A stretch of 64,000 nucleotides of DNA from Xanthobacteraceae bacterium (GTDB lineage Bacteria > Pseudomonadota > Alphaproteobacteria > Rhizobiales > Xanthobacteraceae), in NCBI GenBank assembly GCA_030038415.1, contig JASHOX010000289.1, positions 1-64,000 on the forward strand. The letters are read 5' to 3'. Below, piece by piece: positions 15,503 to 23,738 of the stretch (the first letter of the stretch is position 1; the number at the start of each line of letters is the position of its first letter). Made by a program: the position numbers and the translations under genes. The notes under the pieces are model-generated. The model was not told the DNA's origin and did not search any database. It was given only the letters and a program-made list of their open reading frames with translations.

Positions 15503-16012
15503 ATGAGCCAACACGCCCTCTTACGATCGGTGAAGGGCTTGGGGATCCCAGGTACCGCCCGAAAGGAAGACAGGAAGACTAAGCTGAAAGTGGCGACCCC
15601 GGCACCGGAGGTGGATCGCCAGAACGACCGCAACGACGACGGCAAAGATCATTTCGCCATGCGCAACGGCGTACGCTGCGCCGGCGTGCATCTGATCGTC
15701 GATCTGCACGGCGCCAAGCGTCTCAACGACATCGAGCATATCGAGGCGACGCTGCGGCGCTGCGTCGAGGCGGCCCGCGCCACGCTCCTGCATATTCACC
15801 TGCACCACTTTCAGCCGAGCGGAGTTTCCGGCGTGGCGGTGCTGGCGGAGAGCCACATTTCCATCCACACTTGGCCGGAAATCGGCTATGCCGCGCTCGA
15901 CGTGTTCATGTGCGGCTTGGCCGATCCGGACGCCTGCATTCCGGTGCTGCGCGAGGCGTTTTCCGCCAAGCGCGTCGGCGTCAACGAGCTGTTGCGCGGT
16001 CAAAACGCCTGA
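15503..16012 (+). CDS. speD: S-adenosylmethionine decarboxylase proenzyme
   Basis: 169 residues from the ATG at 15503, fixed by GGGGAGGACGGC. The class 1B bacterial SpeD core is clear: LHGAKRLNDIEHIE near the N terminus of the core, and ESHISIHTWPE, in which the Ser (about residue 117) becomes the pyruvoyl group after cleavage of the Glu-Ser bond. The downstream His and the Cys in FMCG complete the active site. It makes decarboxylated SAM, the aminopropyl donor for SpeE 70 bases downstream. The N terminus has about 50 residues more than Thermotoga-type enzymes, basic and probably disordered. Confidence 0.93.
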   Translation: MSQHALLRSVKGLGIPGTARKEDRKTKLKVATPAPEVDRQNDRNDDGKDHFAMRNGVRCAGVHLIVDLHGAKRLNDIEHIEATLRRCVEAARATLLHIHLHHFQPSGVSGVAVLAESHISIHTWPEIGYAALDVFMCGLADPDACIPVLREAFSAKRVGVNELLRGQNA

Positions 16013-16082
16013 GCCGCCAGCTTGAGAACGAATGGTGAGCGGCCGGGCCAAAGTCCCGGCCGTTTTCATATGGGAGGATTCG

Positions 16083-16967
16083 ATGGCCGAGAAGCGCTGG
16101 ATTGCCGAGACGCTGTTCGACGATCTCGGCTTCCGCATGACCTTCCAGGTCGACAAGGTGCTCTACGAAATGCAGACCGAGCACCAGCACCTGGTGCTGT
16201 TCGAGCAGCCGTTCTTCGGCAAAATGCTGATGCTCGACGGCGCCACCCAGATCTCCAAGAAAGACGAATTCATCTACCAGGAGATGATGTCGCATTTGCC
16301 GCTGTTCGCCCACGGCAAGGCGCGCGACGTCCTCATCATCGGCGGCGGCGACTGCGGCATCGCCGAGGAGGTGCTCAAGCACAGGACCGTCAAGCGCCTC
16401 ACCCAGGTCGAGATCGACGCCAAGGTGGTGGAATTCGCCAAGGAGCACTTCCCCGAATTCACCGGACCGGTGTTCGCCGATAAGCGCTTCGAATCCATCA
16501 TCGACGACGGCGCAAAATACGTGGCCAGGACCGACCGCCGCTTCGACGTCATCATCGTCGATTCTACGGATCCGATTGGCCCAGGAAAAATCCTGTTCGG
16601 CGAGAAGTTTTATGCCGGCTGCAAGCGCTGCTTGAACGACGGCGGTGTTCTGACAACGCAAAACGGCGTACCGTTCTTCCAGAAGAACGAGCTGACCTCG
16701 ACCATGAAAAAATTCCGCCGCCTGTTCGCGGACGCCACCTGCTATGTCGCCGCTATCCCGGTCTATGTCGGCGGCCACATGGCCATGGGTTTTGCCACCG
16801 ATGACAAACGGTTGCGGCGGCACAGCACGAAGACGATCGCCCAGCGCTACCGTAAAGCCGGCGGCTTTGTAACGAAATATTGGACGCCCGCGGTCCAGGT
16901 GGCCGCTTTCGCCCAACCGCGCTTCATTGCCGATCTGGTGGCAAAGGCGGAACAGCCGCGGCGCTAA
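16083..16967 (+). CDS. speE: Polyamine aminopropyltransferase (spermidine synthase)
   Basis: 294 residues from the ATG at 16083, with GGGAGGATTCG ahead. An N-terminal beta-hairpin domain contains the segment LYEMQTEHQHLVLFEQPFFG in outline. The Rossmann domain starts with VLIIGGGDCGIAEEVLKH (the GGGD motif), then QVEIDAKVVE, and DSTDPIGPG, the conserved Asp motif that binds the amine. It transfers the aminopropyl group from decarboxylated SAM to putrescine. The pairing with speD directly upstream supports co-transcription. A second G in GGGDGG is Cys here, a minor change. Confidence 0.94.
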   Translation: MAEKRWIAETLFDDLGFRMTFQVDKVLYEMQTEHQHLVLFEQPFFGKMLMLDGATQISKKDEFIYQEMMSHLPLFAHGKARDVLIIGGGDCGIAEEVLKHRTVKRLTQVEIDAKVVEFAKEHFPEFTGPVFADKRFESIIDDGAKYVARTDRRFDVIIVDSTDPIGPGKILFGEKFYAGCKRCLNDGGVLTTQNGVPFFQKNELTSTMKKFRRLFADATCYVAAIPVYVGGHMAMGFATDDKRLRRHSTKTIAQRYRKAGGFVTKYWTPAVQVAAFAQPRFIADLVAKAEQPRR

Positions 16968-17072
16968 AATGCCGCGTTCACGGTCTTGGCGCTGATACAA
17001 TCGTGAATAGCGCCGGTCACGGCCGGTTCTTACACTGGGCGGATAATGATGCCCGACTGGGAGGATATTGCC

Positions 17073-17747
17073 ATGAAGCTCTATATGCATCCGGTATCGA
17101 TGACGAGCCGGCCAGTCCGGCTGTTCATTGCCGAGAACAAGATTCCGGTCGACGAAGTCACCGTCGACCTGTTCACCGGCGAGCAATACAAGCCGCCCTA
17201 TTCGGAACTCAATCCGAACAGCCTCGTGCCGATGATCGAGGACGGCGATCTGCGTTTGACCGAAAGCTCGGCGATCCTGAAATATCTCGCCGACAAGATC
17301 GGCTCGCCCGCCTACCCGAAAGACCTGAAACAGCGCGCCAAGGTCAATGAGGTGATGGATTGGCTCAACACCAATTTCTATCGCGAATGGGCCTATAATC
17401 TCTGCTATCCGCAGCTTTTCCCGCATCTCAAGCGGCGTAGCGACGAGGCACAGGCGGCAACGATCGAATTCGGCCAGCAGAATGCCAAGCGCTGGCTGCA
17501 GATCCTCAACGACTATTGGATCGGGCCGAACAAGCCCTATCTATGCGGCGACCAGATCACGATCGCCGACTATTTCGGCGCCGCCCTGGTCACGCTGGGC
17601 GAGGTGATCCGCTGCGACTTCTCGGCCTATCCCAACGTGCAGCGCTGGCTCAACAATGTGAAGAAGCTGCCGAGCTGGCCCAAGGTCAACGAAGTGTTCT
17701 ACGGCCTGGTCGAGTCGGTGAAGGAGCAGCCGTTCCACGCCATCTGA
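17073..17747 (+). CDS. Glutathione S-transferase family protein
   Basis: 224 residues; the ATG at 17073 follows GGGAGGATATTGCC, preferred to one 9 codons upstream. The N-terminal thioredoxin-like domain starts MKLYMHPVSMTSRPVRLFIAE with the active Ser/Thr in the SMTSRPV loop, then NSLVPMIEDG and LTESSAILKYLA (the cis-Pro and the glutathione-binding ES). The C-terminal helical domain contains ITIADYFGAA. The size and the MTSRPVR motif suggest a theta-like class. Substrate unknown. Confidence 0.9.
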   Translation: MKLYMHPVSMTSRPVRLFIAENKIPVDEVTVDLFTGEQYKPPYSELNPNSLVPMIEDGDLRLTESSAILKYLADKIGSPAYPKDLKQRAKVNEVMDWLNTNFYREWAYNLCYPQLFPHLKRRSDEAQAATIEFGQQNAKRWLQILNDYWIGPNKPYLCGDQITIADYFGAALVTLGEVIRCDFSAYPNVQRWLNNVKKLPSWPKVNEVFYGLVESVKEQPFHAI

Positions 17748-17835
17748 CAGAGGACAGAGGACAAGAAGGAAAGCGGATTTGCGGAAAAGACAAAATCTTA
17801 TCCGTCGTCTGTCGCCGCCTTCCGTCATCTGACAA
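17745..17835. repeat. Short GACAGAGGAC repeat with loose dyad symmetry
   Basis: After the GST stop the sequence has AGAGGAC twice in tandem, then an A/G-rich stretch and, further on, CGTCGTCTGTCG and CCGTCATCTGAC, which loosely pair with the first part. Repeats of the CTGAC-AGAGGACAGAGGAC type occur between genes of related bacteria. The dyad is imperfect. Confidence 0.45.
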
Positions 17836-17839
17836 TGCC

Positions 17840-18760
17840 ATGAGCTTTTTCCCCGGCAAAGATCCAGCCTTGGGCGACGCGCCTGCAAGCGACGCTGTGC
17901 AACAGCTTATCGTTCCGCGCTCGGTCGATCTTGGCGGTTTTCAGGTGCATCGCGCGCTGCCGTCGGCACGCTCGCGCATGGTTGGGCCCTTCATCTTCTT
18001 CGACCATTTCGGCCCGGCGGTATTCAAAGCCGGCGACGGCGTCGACGTGCGGCCGCACCCGCATATCGGGCTCGCCACCGTCACCTATTTGTTCGACGGC
18101 GAAATCGTGCATCGCGACAGCCTCGGGACTGCGCTGCCGATCCGGCCGGGCGCCGTCAACTGGATGACAGCCGGGCGCGGCATCGTGCATTCCGAGCGCA
18201 CCGCGCCCGATCACCGCGATGGCGGCGAGCCGCTGCACGGCCTGCAATTGTGGGTCGCGCTACCGATGACGGACGAAGAGTCGGCGCCGGCTTTCGCCCA
18301 CACCGCCGCGGCCGACATTCCCGAATTGCGCGAGAATGGCCTTCATATCCGCGTCGTTGCCGGCACGATGCATGGGCTGCATTCGCCGGTCGCAACGAGC
18401 TGGGACACGGTGTTCGCCGAGGCGCATCTGAAGGCCGGTGCCGTCCTGCCGCTCGATACCGACCATGAGGAACGCGCCATCTATGTCATTGCCGGCGAGA
18501 TCGAGATCGCCGGCGACCGCCACGGTCCGGAACGCCTCCTGGTGCTCAAGCCCGGCGACCGCATCGTCGTCAAGGCGCTCGGCGACGCGCATATCGTCGT
18601 GGTGGGTGGCGCCGCCATGGACGGGCCGCGCCACATCTGGTGGAATTTTGTGTCCTCGCGCAAAGAGCGCATCGAAGCGGCCAAGGCCGATTGGAAGGCC
18701 GGCCGCTTTGATCTCGTTCCTGGCGACACCGTCGAGTTCATTCCGCTGCCGGAGTCTTGA
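17840..18760 (+). CDS. Pirin family protein
   Basis: 306 residues from the ATG at 17840. A longer reading frame exists upstream but overlaps the GST gene and is not protein-like. The N-terminal cupin has the pirin signature FDHFGP, then DVRPHPHIGLATVTYLF, with metal-binding His (PHPHIG) and later GRGIVHSE with His/Glu. The C-terminal cupin begins about residue 175. Pirins bind iron and act as quercetin 2,3-dioxygenases or transcription cofactors; the exact role here is unknown. Confidence 0.92.
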   Translation: MSFFPGKDPALGDAPASDAVQQLIVPRSVDLGGFQVHRALPSARSRMVGPFIFFDHFGPAVFKAGDGVDVRPHPHIGLATVTYLFDGEIVHRDSLGTALPIRPGAVNWMTAGRGIVHSERTAPDHRDGGEPLHGLQLWVALPMTDEESAPAFAHTAAADIPELRENGLHIRVVAGTMHGLHSPVATSWDTVFAEAHLKAGAVLPLDTDHEERAIYVIAGEIEIAGDRHGPERLLVLKPGDRIVVKALGDAHIVVVGGAAMDGPRHIWWNFVSSRKERIEAAKADWKAGRFDLVPGDTVEFIPLPES

Positions 18761-18769
18761 GCGTGTGGC

Positions 18770-21016
18770 TCATACGCCGATCGCGGCCTTGATGCGCTCG
18801 GCGGATATCGGCAGATCGCGAAATCGATGCCCGGTCGCGTCGGCGATGGCGTTTGCCACCGCGGCGGCCGCCGGCCCCTGGCCCGCCTCGCCGCTGCCGA
18901 GAAACGGCATTCCAGGTCGGTTAATGACGTGGATTTCCATCTCGTCCGGCACCGCAGAAAAGCGCAGGATCGGATAGCTCGACCAGTCGACGCTGGTGAT
19001 GCGGCGCTCATCGAAGGTCACGCTTTCGTAGAGCGTCCAGCTCATGGATTGCAGGATGGCGCCCTCGATCTGGTTGGCGATGCCGTCGGAATTGACGACC
19101 TGGCCGCTGTCGACGGCGGCAACCGCTCGCCGCATCCGCGCCCGCCCGCTGTCGCGATCGACTTCGATCTCACAGGCGACGGCGCAATACGCGGCCAGGT
19201 TCTTGTAGCGCGCAAAGCCAAATCCCTGCCCCCTCCCCGGCGCGGCGGCACGCGGCTTGGTGGCCCAGCCGAAGCGCTCGGCCGCAGTTGCGACCACTTC
19301 GCGCGCACGCGGATCGTCAAGGTGCTTGAGCCGGAACGCCACCGGATCGGCGCCGGCGGCGGCGGCAAGTTCGTCCATGAAGCTTTCGATGGCGAAGACA
19401 TTCATGAAGCCGCCGAGCGCACGCAACGCGGACACCCGCACCGGCATCGTCGGCAGGAAGTGATAGATCACCCTTGCGCTCGGGATTGTATAGATCGGAA
19501 TCGAATTACGATCGCCGCCGCCCTCGGGCATCGGAATTGGCTTCGGCGGCGGTTCCGGGAATGGCTTACCCAGATAACGCGCTGACAGCAGCGATCCTGC
19601 CGGTCCCGGTCGCGTCGAGTGAGTATTGCTCCAGACCTCATGATCCCAATTGACGATGCCGCCGCCATCAAGCGCGGCGTCGAGCTTGATCAGCATAGCC
19701 GGGCCGTAGGGCTCCCAGGCATGCTCCTGTTCGCGCGTCCATTGCACGCGCACCGGATGGCCTGGAACGGCGCGGGCAAGCAGTGCCGCATCGGCGGCGG
19801 CATCGTCCGCGCCGTTATGGCCGTAGCATCCCGCGCCCTCGCTGTGGATGCAGCGCACCTTGTCCGGCGCCATGCCCATCATTTCAGCGATGGCGGCGCG
19901 GTCTGGATAGACGCCCTGGGTGTGTGTCCAAACCGTGAGCGTGTCGTTGTCGAGTTGCGCCACCGCGCAGGACGGGCCGATCGAGCCGTGGGCCAGATAA
20001 GGCCGCGAATAGGTCGCCGACAGCGTTTTGGCGCCGCTTGAGGCGGACTGCTGCCGGTCGAGCACCGTAATGTCTTGCGCCGGCAGGCTGGTGAGGAATG
20101 CGCCCAAGCCGTTTGCGTCCGGCAGCTGCGCCGTTTCGTTCCAGCGCGCGACGGCCGCCAGCGCGCGCATGGCTTCGATGGCTTGAAACTCGCGCTGGGC
20201 AATGACCGCGAGAAAGCTGCCGTCGCGAACGACCTTGACGACACCTGGCATTTTTCGCACCGCGCCGTCGTCGACGCCGGCGAGTTGCGCGCCATAGCTC
20301 GGCGGCCGCACGACGCGGGCATGGACCATGCCGTCCGGACGCAAATCCTGCACGAAAGCCGACCCGCCGGTCACCTTGGCGGGAATATCGACGCGCGGAA
20401 TGCGCCGGTTCATGATCTTGTACTGGCTCGGGTCTTTTAGCGGCGAGGTCGCGGCGGCCGCGACATGCAGCAGCCGCGCCGAAACCACTTCGCCGTAACC
20501 GAAGCGGCGGCCGTCGGGAGCGATAACGGCGGCGTCTTGCGTTTTCATCTGCGCGGCCGGCACGCCGGCGCGCGTCGCGGCTTCGGCGATGAGAAACTGC
20601 CGCGCCTGCGCGGCGGCATGCATGACGGCGGTGCCGGAATCCTGCATCGAATGGCTGCCGGCGGTGTAGCCCTCGTTCGGGGTCAGTGCCGTGTCCGCGG
20701 TGATAATCTTGATGCGGTCGAAATCGACGTCGAGCTGTTCCGCGGCGATCTGCATGAGCGCCGTCTTGATGCCCTGGCCAAGCTCGGCTTTGCCGGTGAA
20801 GACCGTGATCGCGCCGTCCGCGTCGATGCGAATCCAGGAGTCGAGATAAGGCGTTTGCTTAAGGCTGCCAGGAAGCGGCCGGGCCACTGCCAGCGTCGCC
20901 GATGGCGGCGGCGCATTATCTTGCGCCGTCAGCCGGCCGGCGGACGAAAAGCTCAGCACCAGCGCGCCGGAACCGGCCAGCACCGCGCGGCGCGAGATGA
21001 CGATCGCTTGGCTCAT
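18770..21016 (-). CDS. Molybdopterin-binding subunit of a xanthine-dehydrogenase family oxidase (IorB-like)
   Basis: 748 residues; the ATG at 21016 overlaps the previous gene by 4 bases (ATGA). A Tat signal SRRAVLAGSGALVLSF lies at residues 8-23, so the enzyme is exported folded. Domain layout matches isoquinoline 1-oxidoreductase beta-type proteins: IRIDADGAITVFTGKAELGQGI near the start, SHSMQDSG, then RRIPRVDIPAKVTG, and the C-terminal GSGEAGQGPAAAAVANAI with the GE motif holding the catalytic Glu. It hydroxylates a C-H bond of an aldehyde or N-heterocycle with the Mo cofactor. Partner subunits are the next two genes upstream. Confidence 0.93.
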   Translation of the reverse strand: MSQAIVISRRAVLAGSGALVLSFSSAGRLTAQDNAPPPSATLAVARPLPGSLKQTPYLDSWIRIDADGAITVFTGKAELGQGIKTALMQIAAEQLDVDFDRIKIITADTALTPNEGYTAGSHSMQDSGTAVMHAAAQARQFLIAEAATRAGVPAAQMKTQDAAVIAPDGRRFGYGEVVSARLLHVAAAATSPLKDPSQYKIMNRRIPRVDIPAKVTGGSAFVQDLRPDGMVHARVVRPPSYGAQLAGVDDGAVRKMPGVVKVVRDGSFLAVIAQREFQAIEAMRALAAVARWNETAQLPDANGLGAFLTSLPAQDITVLDRQQSASSGAKTLSATYSRPYLAHGSIGPSCAVAQLDNDTLTVWTHTQGVYPDRAAIAEMMGMAPDKVRCIHSEGAGCYGHNGADDAAADAALLARAVPGHPVRVQWTREQEHAWEPYGPAMLIKLDAALDGGGIVNWDHEVWSNTHSTRPGPAGSLLSARYLGKPFPEPPPKPIPMPEGGGDRNSIPIYTIPSARVIYHFLPTMPVRVSALRALGGFMNVFAIESFMDELAAAAGADPVAFRLKHLDDPRAREVVATAAERFGWATKPRAAAPGRGQGFGFARYKNLAAYCAVACEIEVDRDSGRARMRRAVAAVDSGQVVNSDGIANQIEGAILQSMSWTLYESVTFDERRITSVDWSSYPILRFSAVPDEMEIHVINRPGMPFLGSGEAGQGPAAAAVANAIADATGHRFRDLPISAERIKAAIGV

Positions 21017-21492
21017 CCGCTGCCTCCCGCATTCGCCGGCGTCATCTCCGCCTGGGCGCGGTGGATGGCGCGCAGGATCCGCATATGCGTGCCGCAGCGG
21101 CACAGATGCGGCTCGAGGAAGGCGCGGATGTCCGCCTCGCTGGCGCGCGGATTTTTCTGCAACAGCGCATGCGCGCGCATCATGATGCCCGGAATGCAAT
21201 AGCCGCATTGCGCCGCCTGCGCCTCGATGAAGGCGCGCTGAATCGGCGCTGGGCGCTCGGGCGTGCCGAGACCCTCCAGCGTCGTGATTTGCTTGTCGGC
21301 CAACAGCGCGATCGGCGTGATGCAGGAGAACACCGGCTCGCCGTCTACCAGCACGGTGCAAGCGCCGCATTGACCGAGGCCGCAGCCGAATTTCGCCGCG
21401 ATGAGCTTTAAATCCCCGCGTAGCACGTAAAGCAGCGGCGTGCGCGGATCGACGTCAACGTCGTGCTGATTGCCGTTAACGTTGAGCTTCAT
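21013..21492 (-). CDS. [2Fe-2S] subunit of molybdenum hydroxylase (IorA-like)
   Basis: 159 residues. An N-terminal plant-type ferredoxin domain has FGCGLGQCGACTV and a later FSC, and a C-terminal helical domain has QCGYCIPG and LCRCGTH, the second [2Fe-2S] cluster. It passes electrons from the Mo centre to the cytochrome. Translational overlaps of 4 bases at both ends (ATGA) tie the three genes together. There is no FAD-binding subunit, as expected for the IorAB type that feeds cytochrome c. Confidence 0.94.
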   Translation of the reverse strand: MKLNVNGNQHDVDVDPRTPLLYVLRGDLKLIAAKFGCGLGQCGACTVLVDGEPVFSCITPIALLADKQITTLEGLGTPERPAPIQRAFIEAQAAQCGYCIPGIMMRAHALLQKNPRASEADIRAFLEPHLCRCGTHMRILRAIHRAQAEMTPANAGGSG

Positions 21493-22895
21493 TGTGACGC
21501 CTGCTGTGCCGTACCGGACGGCGTGGGTTCGACGACAGAAGCCGGACTTGCCGCCGGAAAGCGCGCACGGCTCCGCGCGTCGTGGACGCTTTTGGCGATA
21601 TCGGTCCATGGACCTTTGTCGGAGAACCGCGCGCGCAAGTAGCGGACCAAGGCCGCGACCTGCGCGTCATTCATCGCGCCGGCAAAGCCGGGCATGATCG
21701 GCGCGCGCGCCGCCTCTGTAGCGGGCAAGCCGTAGAGCACGATATTGACGAGATTGTTTGCGCTTGGACCGCCGATCGCGCTGGTCAGCATCAGATCGAT
21801 GCCACCATCCGGCAAGGCACGCGGACCTTCATGACAACCGGCGCAGGCGCCGGCATAGGTCACTGCGCCTTCGTCGTTCTTGGTGTCGGTGGCGCGCAGC
21901 GCATTGGCCTGGCCGTCGCCACTCGCGGCCGCGCCGGACTGGCCGCGCTGGTGTTGCCTTTCCACTCCCTGCACCACCACGTCTCGCTCGGGAGCGGCAT
22001 GATTCATCTGCTCGGCCACATACATCGCGATCGCGCGCATATCGTCGGCGGGGATAAGGTGAAGATCGCCCGCGACTTCGGCCATCGGACCACGCGCCAC
22101 GCCATGGCTGTCCTCCCAACCATAGCGCAGATAGTGCCTCAACGCCGCGGCATTCCACGGCACCGGCGCCGGCGATAATTCATTGAGCGCATAGGCGGTC
22201 CAACCTTCCACCTCACCGCCGGAGAATTTCAAGTCCGTCCTTTCCGCACCCAACAAATTGCGCGGCGTATGACAGGCTCCGCAATGGCCGAGCCCGTCGA
22301 CGAGATAGACGCCGCGATTCCAGGCCGCGTCGTGCGCGGCGTCGGCGCGGTAGGGACCCGGATGAAGGAACAGAAGATTCCACCCGGACATCACGAGCCT
22401 GATGTTAAGCGGAAACGGCAGCCGGTCCGGCACCGGCGGCGCGCGGACCGGCGTGCGCGTCATGAGGTAGGCGTAAAGGGCGTTATCGTCGTCGTCGGAA
22501 ACGAGCGTGAAGTGGTCATAGGGGAAAGCCGGATAAAGGTAGGCGCCGTCGCGGCGCACGCCGAAGCGCATCGCCCGTTGGAATGCGGCTTTCGACCATC
22601 GGCCGATCCCGGTCTCGGGGTCGGGCGTAATGTTGGTGGAGTAAATGCTGCCGAACGGCGTCGGCACCGCGCGACCGCCGGCAAAGGCGCGCCCGCCGGG
22701 CGCGGTATGACACACGTCGCAATTGCCGATCGCAACGAGTGCGGCGCCACGTTTGACCGATGCCGGATCGAAGCTGTTTGCGGCCGGTGGCGCAATCGGA
22801 GCGATCGCCGGCCACCGTGCGATAATAATCGCAAGAATCCCGGCAGCGACGGCCAGCACCACGCAAAACGCCAGCGCAAATTTCAATGGCCTCAT
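21489..22895 (-). CDS. Tri-haem cytochrome c, partner of molybdenum hydroxylase
   Basis: 468 residues. An N-terminal membrane anchor or signal (LKFALAFCVVLAVAAGILAIII) is followed by three haem-c sites, CDVCH, CGACH and CAGCH, in three cytochrome domains. The pattern matches the cytochrome subunits of alcohol/aldehyde dehydrogenases and nicotinate or isoquinoline oxidoreductases. A linker of about 40 residues rich in Gln and charged residues (VERQHQRGQSG) separates domains 2 and 3. It carries electrons from the exported Mo enzyme to the respiratory chain. First gene of the operon. Confidence 0.93.
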   Translation of the reverse strand: MRPLKFALAFCVVLAVAAGILAIIIARWPAIAPIAPPAANSFDPASVKRGAALVAIGNCDVCHTAPGGRAFAGGRAVPTPFGSIYSTNITPDPETGIGRWSKAAFQRAMRFGVRRDGAYLYPAFPYDHFTLVSDDDDNALYAYLMTRTPVRAPPVPDRLPFPLNIRLVMSGWNLLFLHPGPYRADAAHDAAWNRGVYLVDGLGHCGACHTPRNLLGAERTDLKFSGGEVEGWTAYALNELSPAPVPWNAAALRHYLRYGWEDSHGVARGPMAEVAGDLHLIPADDMRAIAMYVAEQMNHAAPERDVVVQGVERQHQRGQSGAAASGDGQANALRATDTKNDEGAVTYAGACAGCHEGPRALPDGGIDLMLTSAIGGPSANNLVNIVLYGLPATEAARAPIMPGFAGAMNDAQVAALVRYLRARFSDKGPWTDIAKSVHDARSRARFPAASPASVVEPTPSGTAQQASQ

Positions 22896-23042
22896 AGACT
22901 GCCGGCCGAGCCGAAACTGCCGCCTTCCTGAGCTGGTCTAACGACCCAACAATAGCGGAGTTCCGCTGCCGCGGGCAGCGCGACGGCGCGTCGCGTGCGG
23001 CGGACAAAAAGAGCCGCTTCACACGACCGTAGCAACCGACAG

Positions 23043-23270
23043 TCAGAATTCCTGAGCCAGCCCCGCAGCGATATGGGCCGAATGCGGGTCAAGTATCATC
23101 AAGCAGAGCGTGAGCAAGAGTCCGATCCCCGAAAACATCAGGACAATCGGATCGAGCTTGCCGAGGGCATCGCAGAGTTCGCCTGCGATCTGGCGAAGGG
23201 TGAGTTGATCCGCGTCGACGGCCCAGGAACGGCGCAATGCCGGCGGCGCAAGCTCACCCCGCATCGGCAT
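23043..23270 (-). CDS. Small membrane protein (tentative)
   Basis: 75 residues from the ATG at 23270. It starts inside the end of the preceding leftward gene (17-base overlap). It has a helix of charged/polar residues (LTLRQIAGELCDALGKLD) and then a membrane helix (PIVLMFSGIGLLLTLCLMIL) ending with a short tail. Composition is plausible, but there is no family I recognise. Confidence 0.45.
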   Translation of the reverse strand: MPMRGELAPPALRRSWAVDADQLTLRQIAGELCDALGKLDPIVLMFSGIGLLLTLCLMILDPHSAHIAAGLAQEF

Positions 23271-23568
23271 GCTCAAGTCCTCGCCGGCTGCCAGCCTGCG
23301 CCGGCATGGACGACGCGCCTGATGCAATGGCCAGCCGACGCTGCGAAGGAAGTGCGGAGATGGCGATCCGAAGGTAATGCAGCTTCCAGTCCTCGAATCC
23401 CTCGACGGGTAAGGACCTGCCGCCTGCCATACGGAGCATGTCGCCGATCGAGCCAAGGCTCGGATAACGACTCCTGCCTTTGCCCGTTTGCGGTAACCGG
23501 TTCCGCCAGACGATTGCAGCGACGGTTAGCAATACGCCCAGCAAACCGACCGCAACGAGCTGCGCCAT
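23254..23568 (-). CDS. Small membrane-anchored protein (tentative)
   Basis: 104 residues. The start at 23568 follows GGGGGCGGAG. One N-terminal membrane helix (LVAVGLLGVLLTVAAIVW) is followed by a basic cytoplasmic-type part (RNRLPQTGKGRSRYPSLGS) and an amphipathic region (DWKLHYLRIAISALPSQRRL). Probably co-translated with the gene at 23043-23270. It is divergent from the large regulator at 23739, to which it may be linked. Unknown function. Confidence 0.5.
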   Translation of the reverse strand: MAQLVAVGLLGVLLTVAAIVWRNRLPQTGKGRSRYPSLGSIGDMLRMAGGRSLPVEGFEDWKLHYLRIAISALPSQRRLAIASGASSMPAQAGSRRGLEHADAG

Positions 23569-23738
23569 CTCCGCCCCCTGCTTCGCGTCTTCCTGCTGGC
23601 ACGGGGTGAAGCAGCCCCGACGGAAGAATTCGAAGCTAGCGGTCCGCGTGGCTGCTTGCCTTAAGAAGAGCTAAAGGTTGGCTTGGGGCACGCTTTATTT
23701 TTCGCTATTCTTTGCCGGCTGATTAAGGCTGCGCCTGC

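Noticed and set aside
15981-17426. 481-codon open frame on the minus strand across speE
   Set aside because: Antisense to speE and the GST gene; both have clear motifs in the plus frame.
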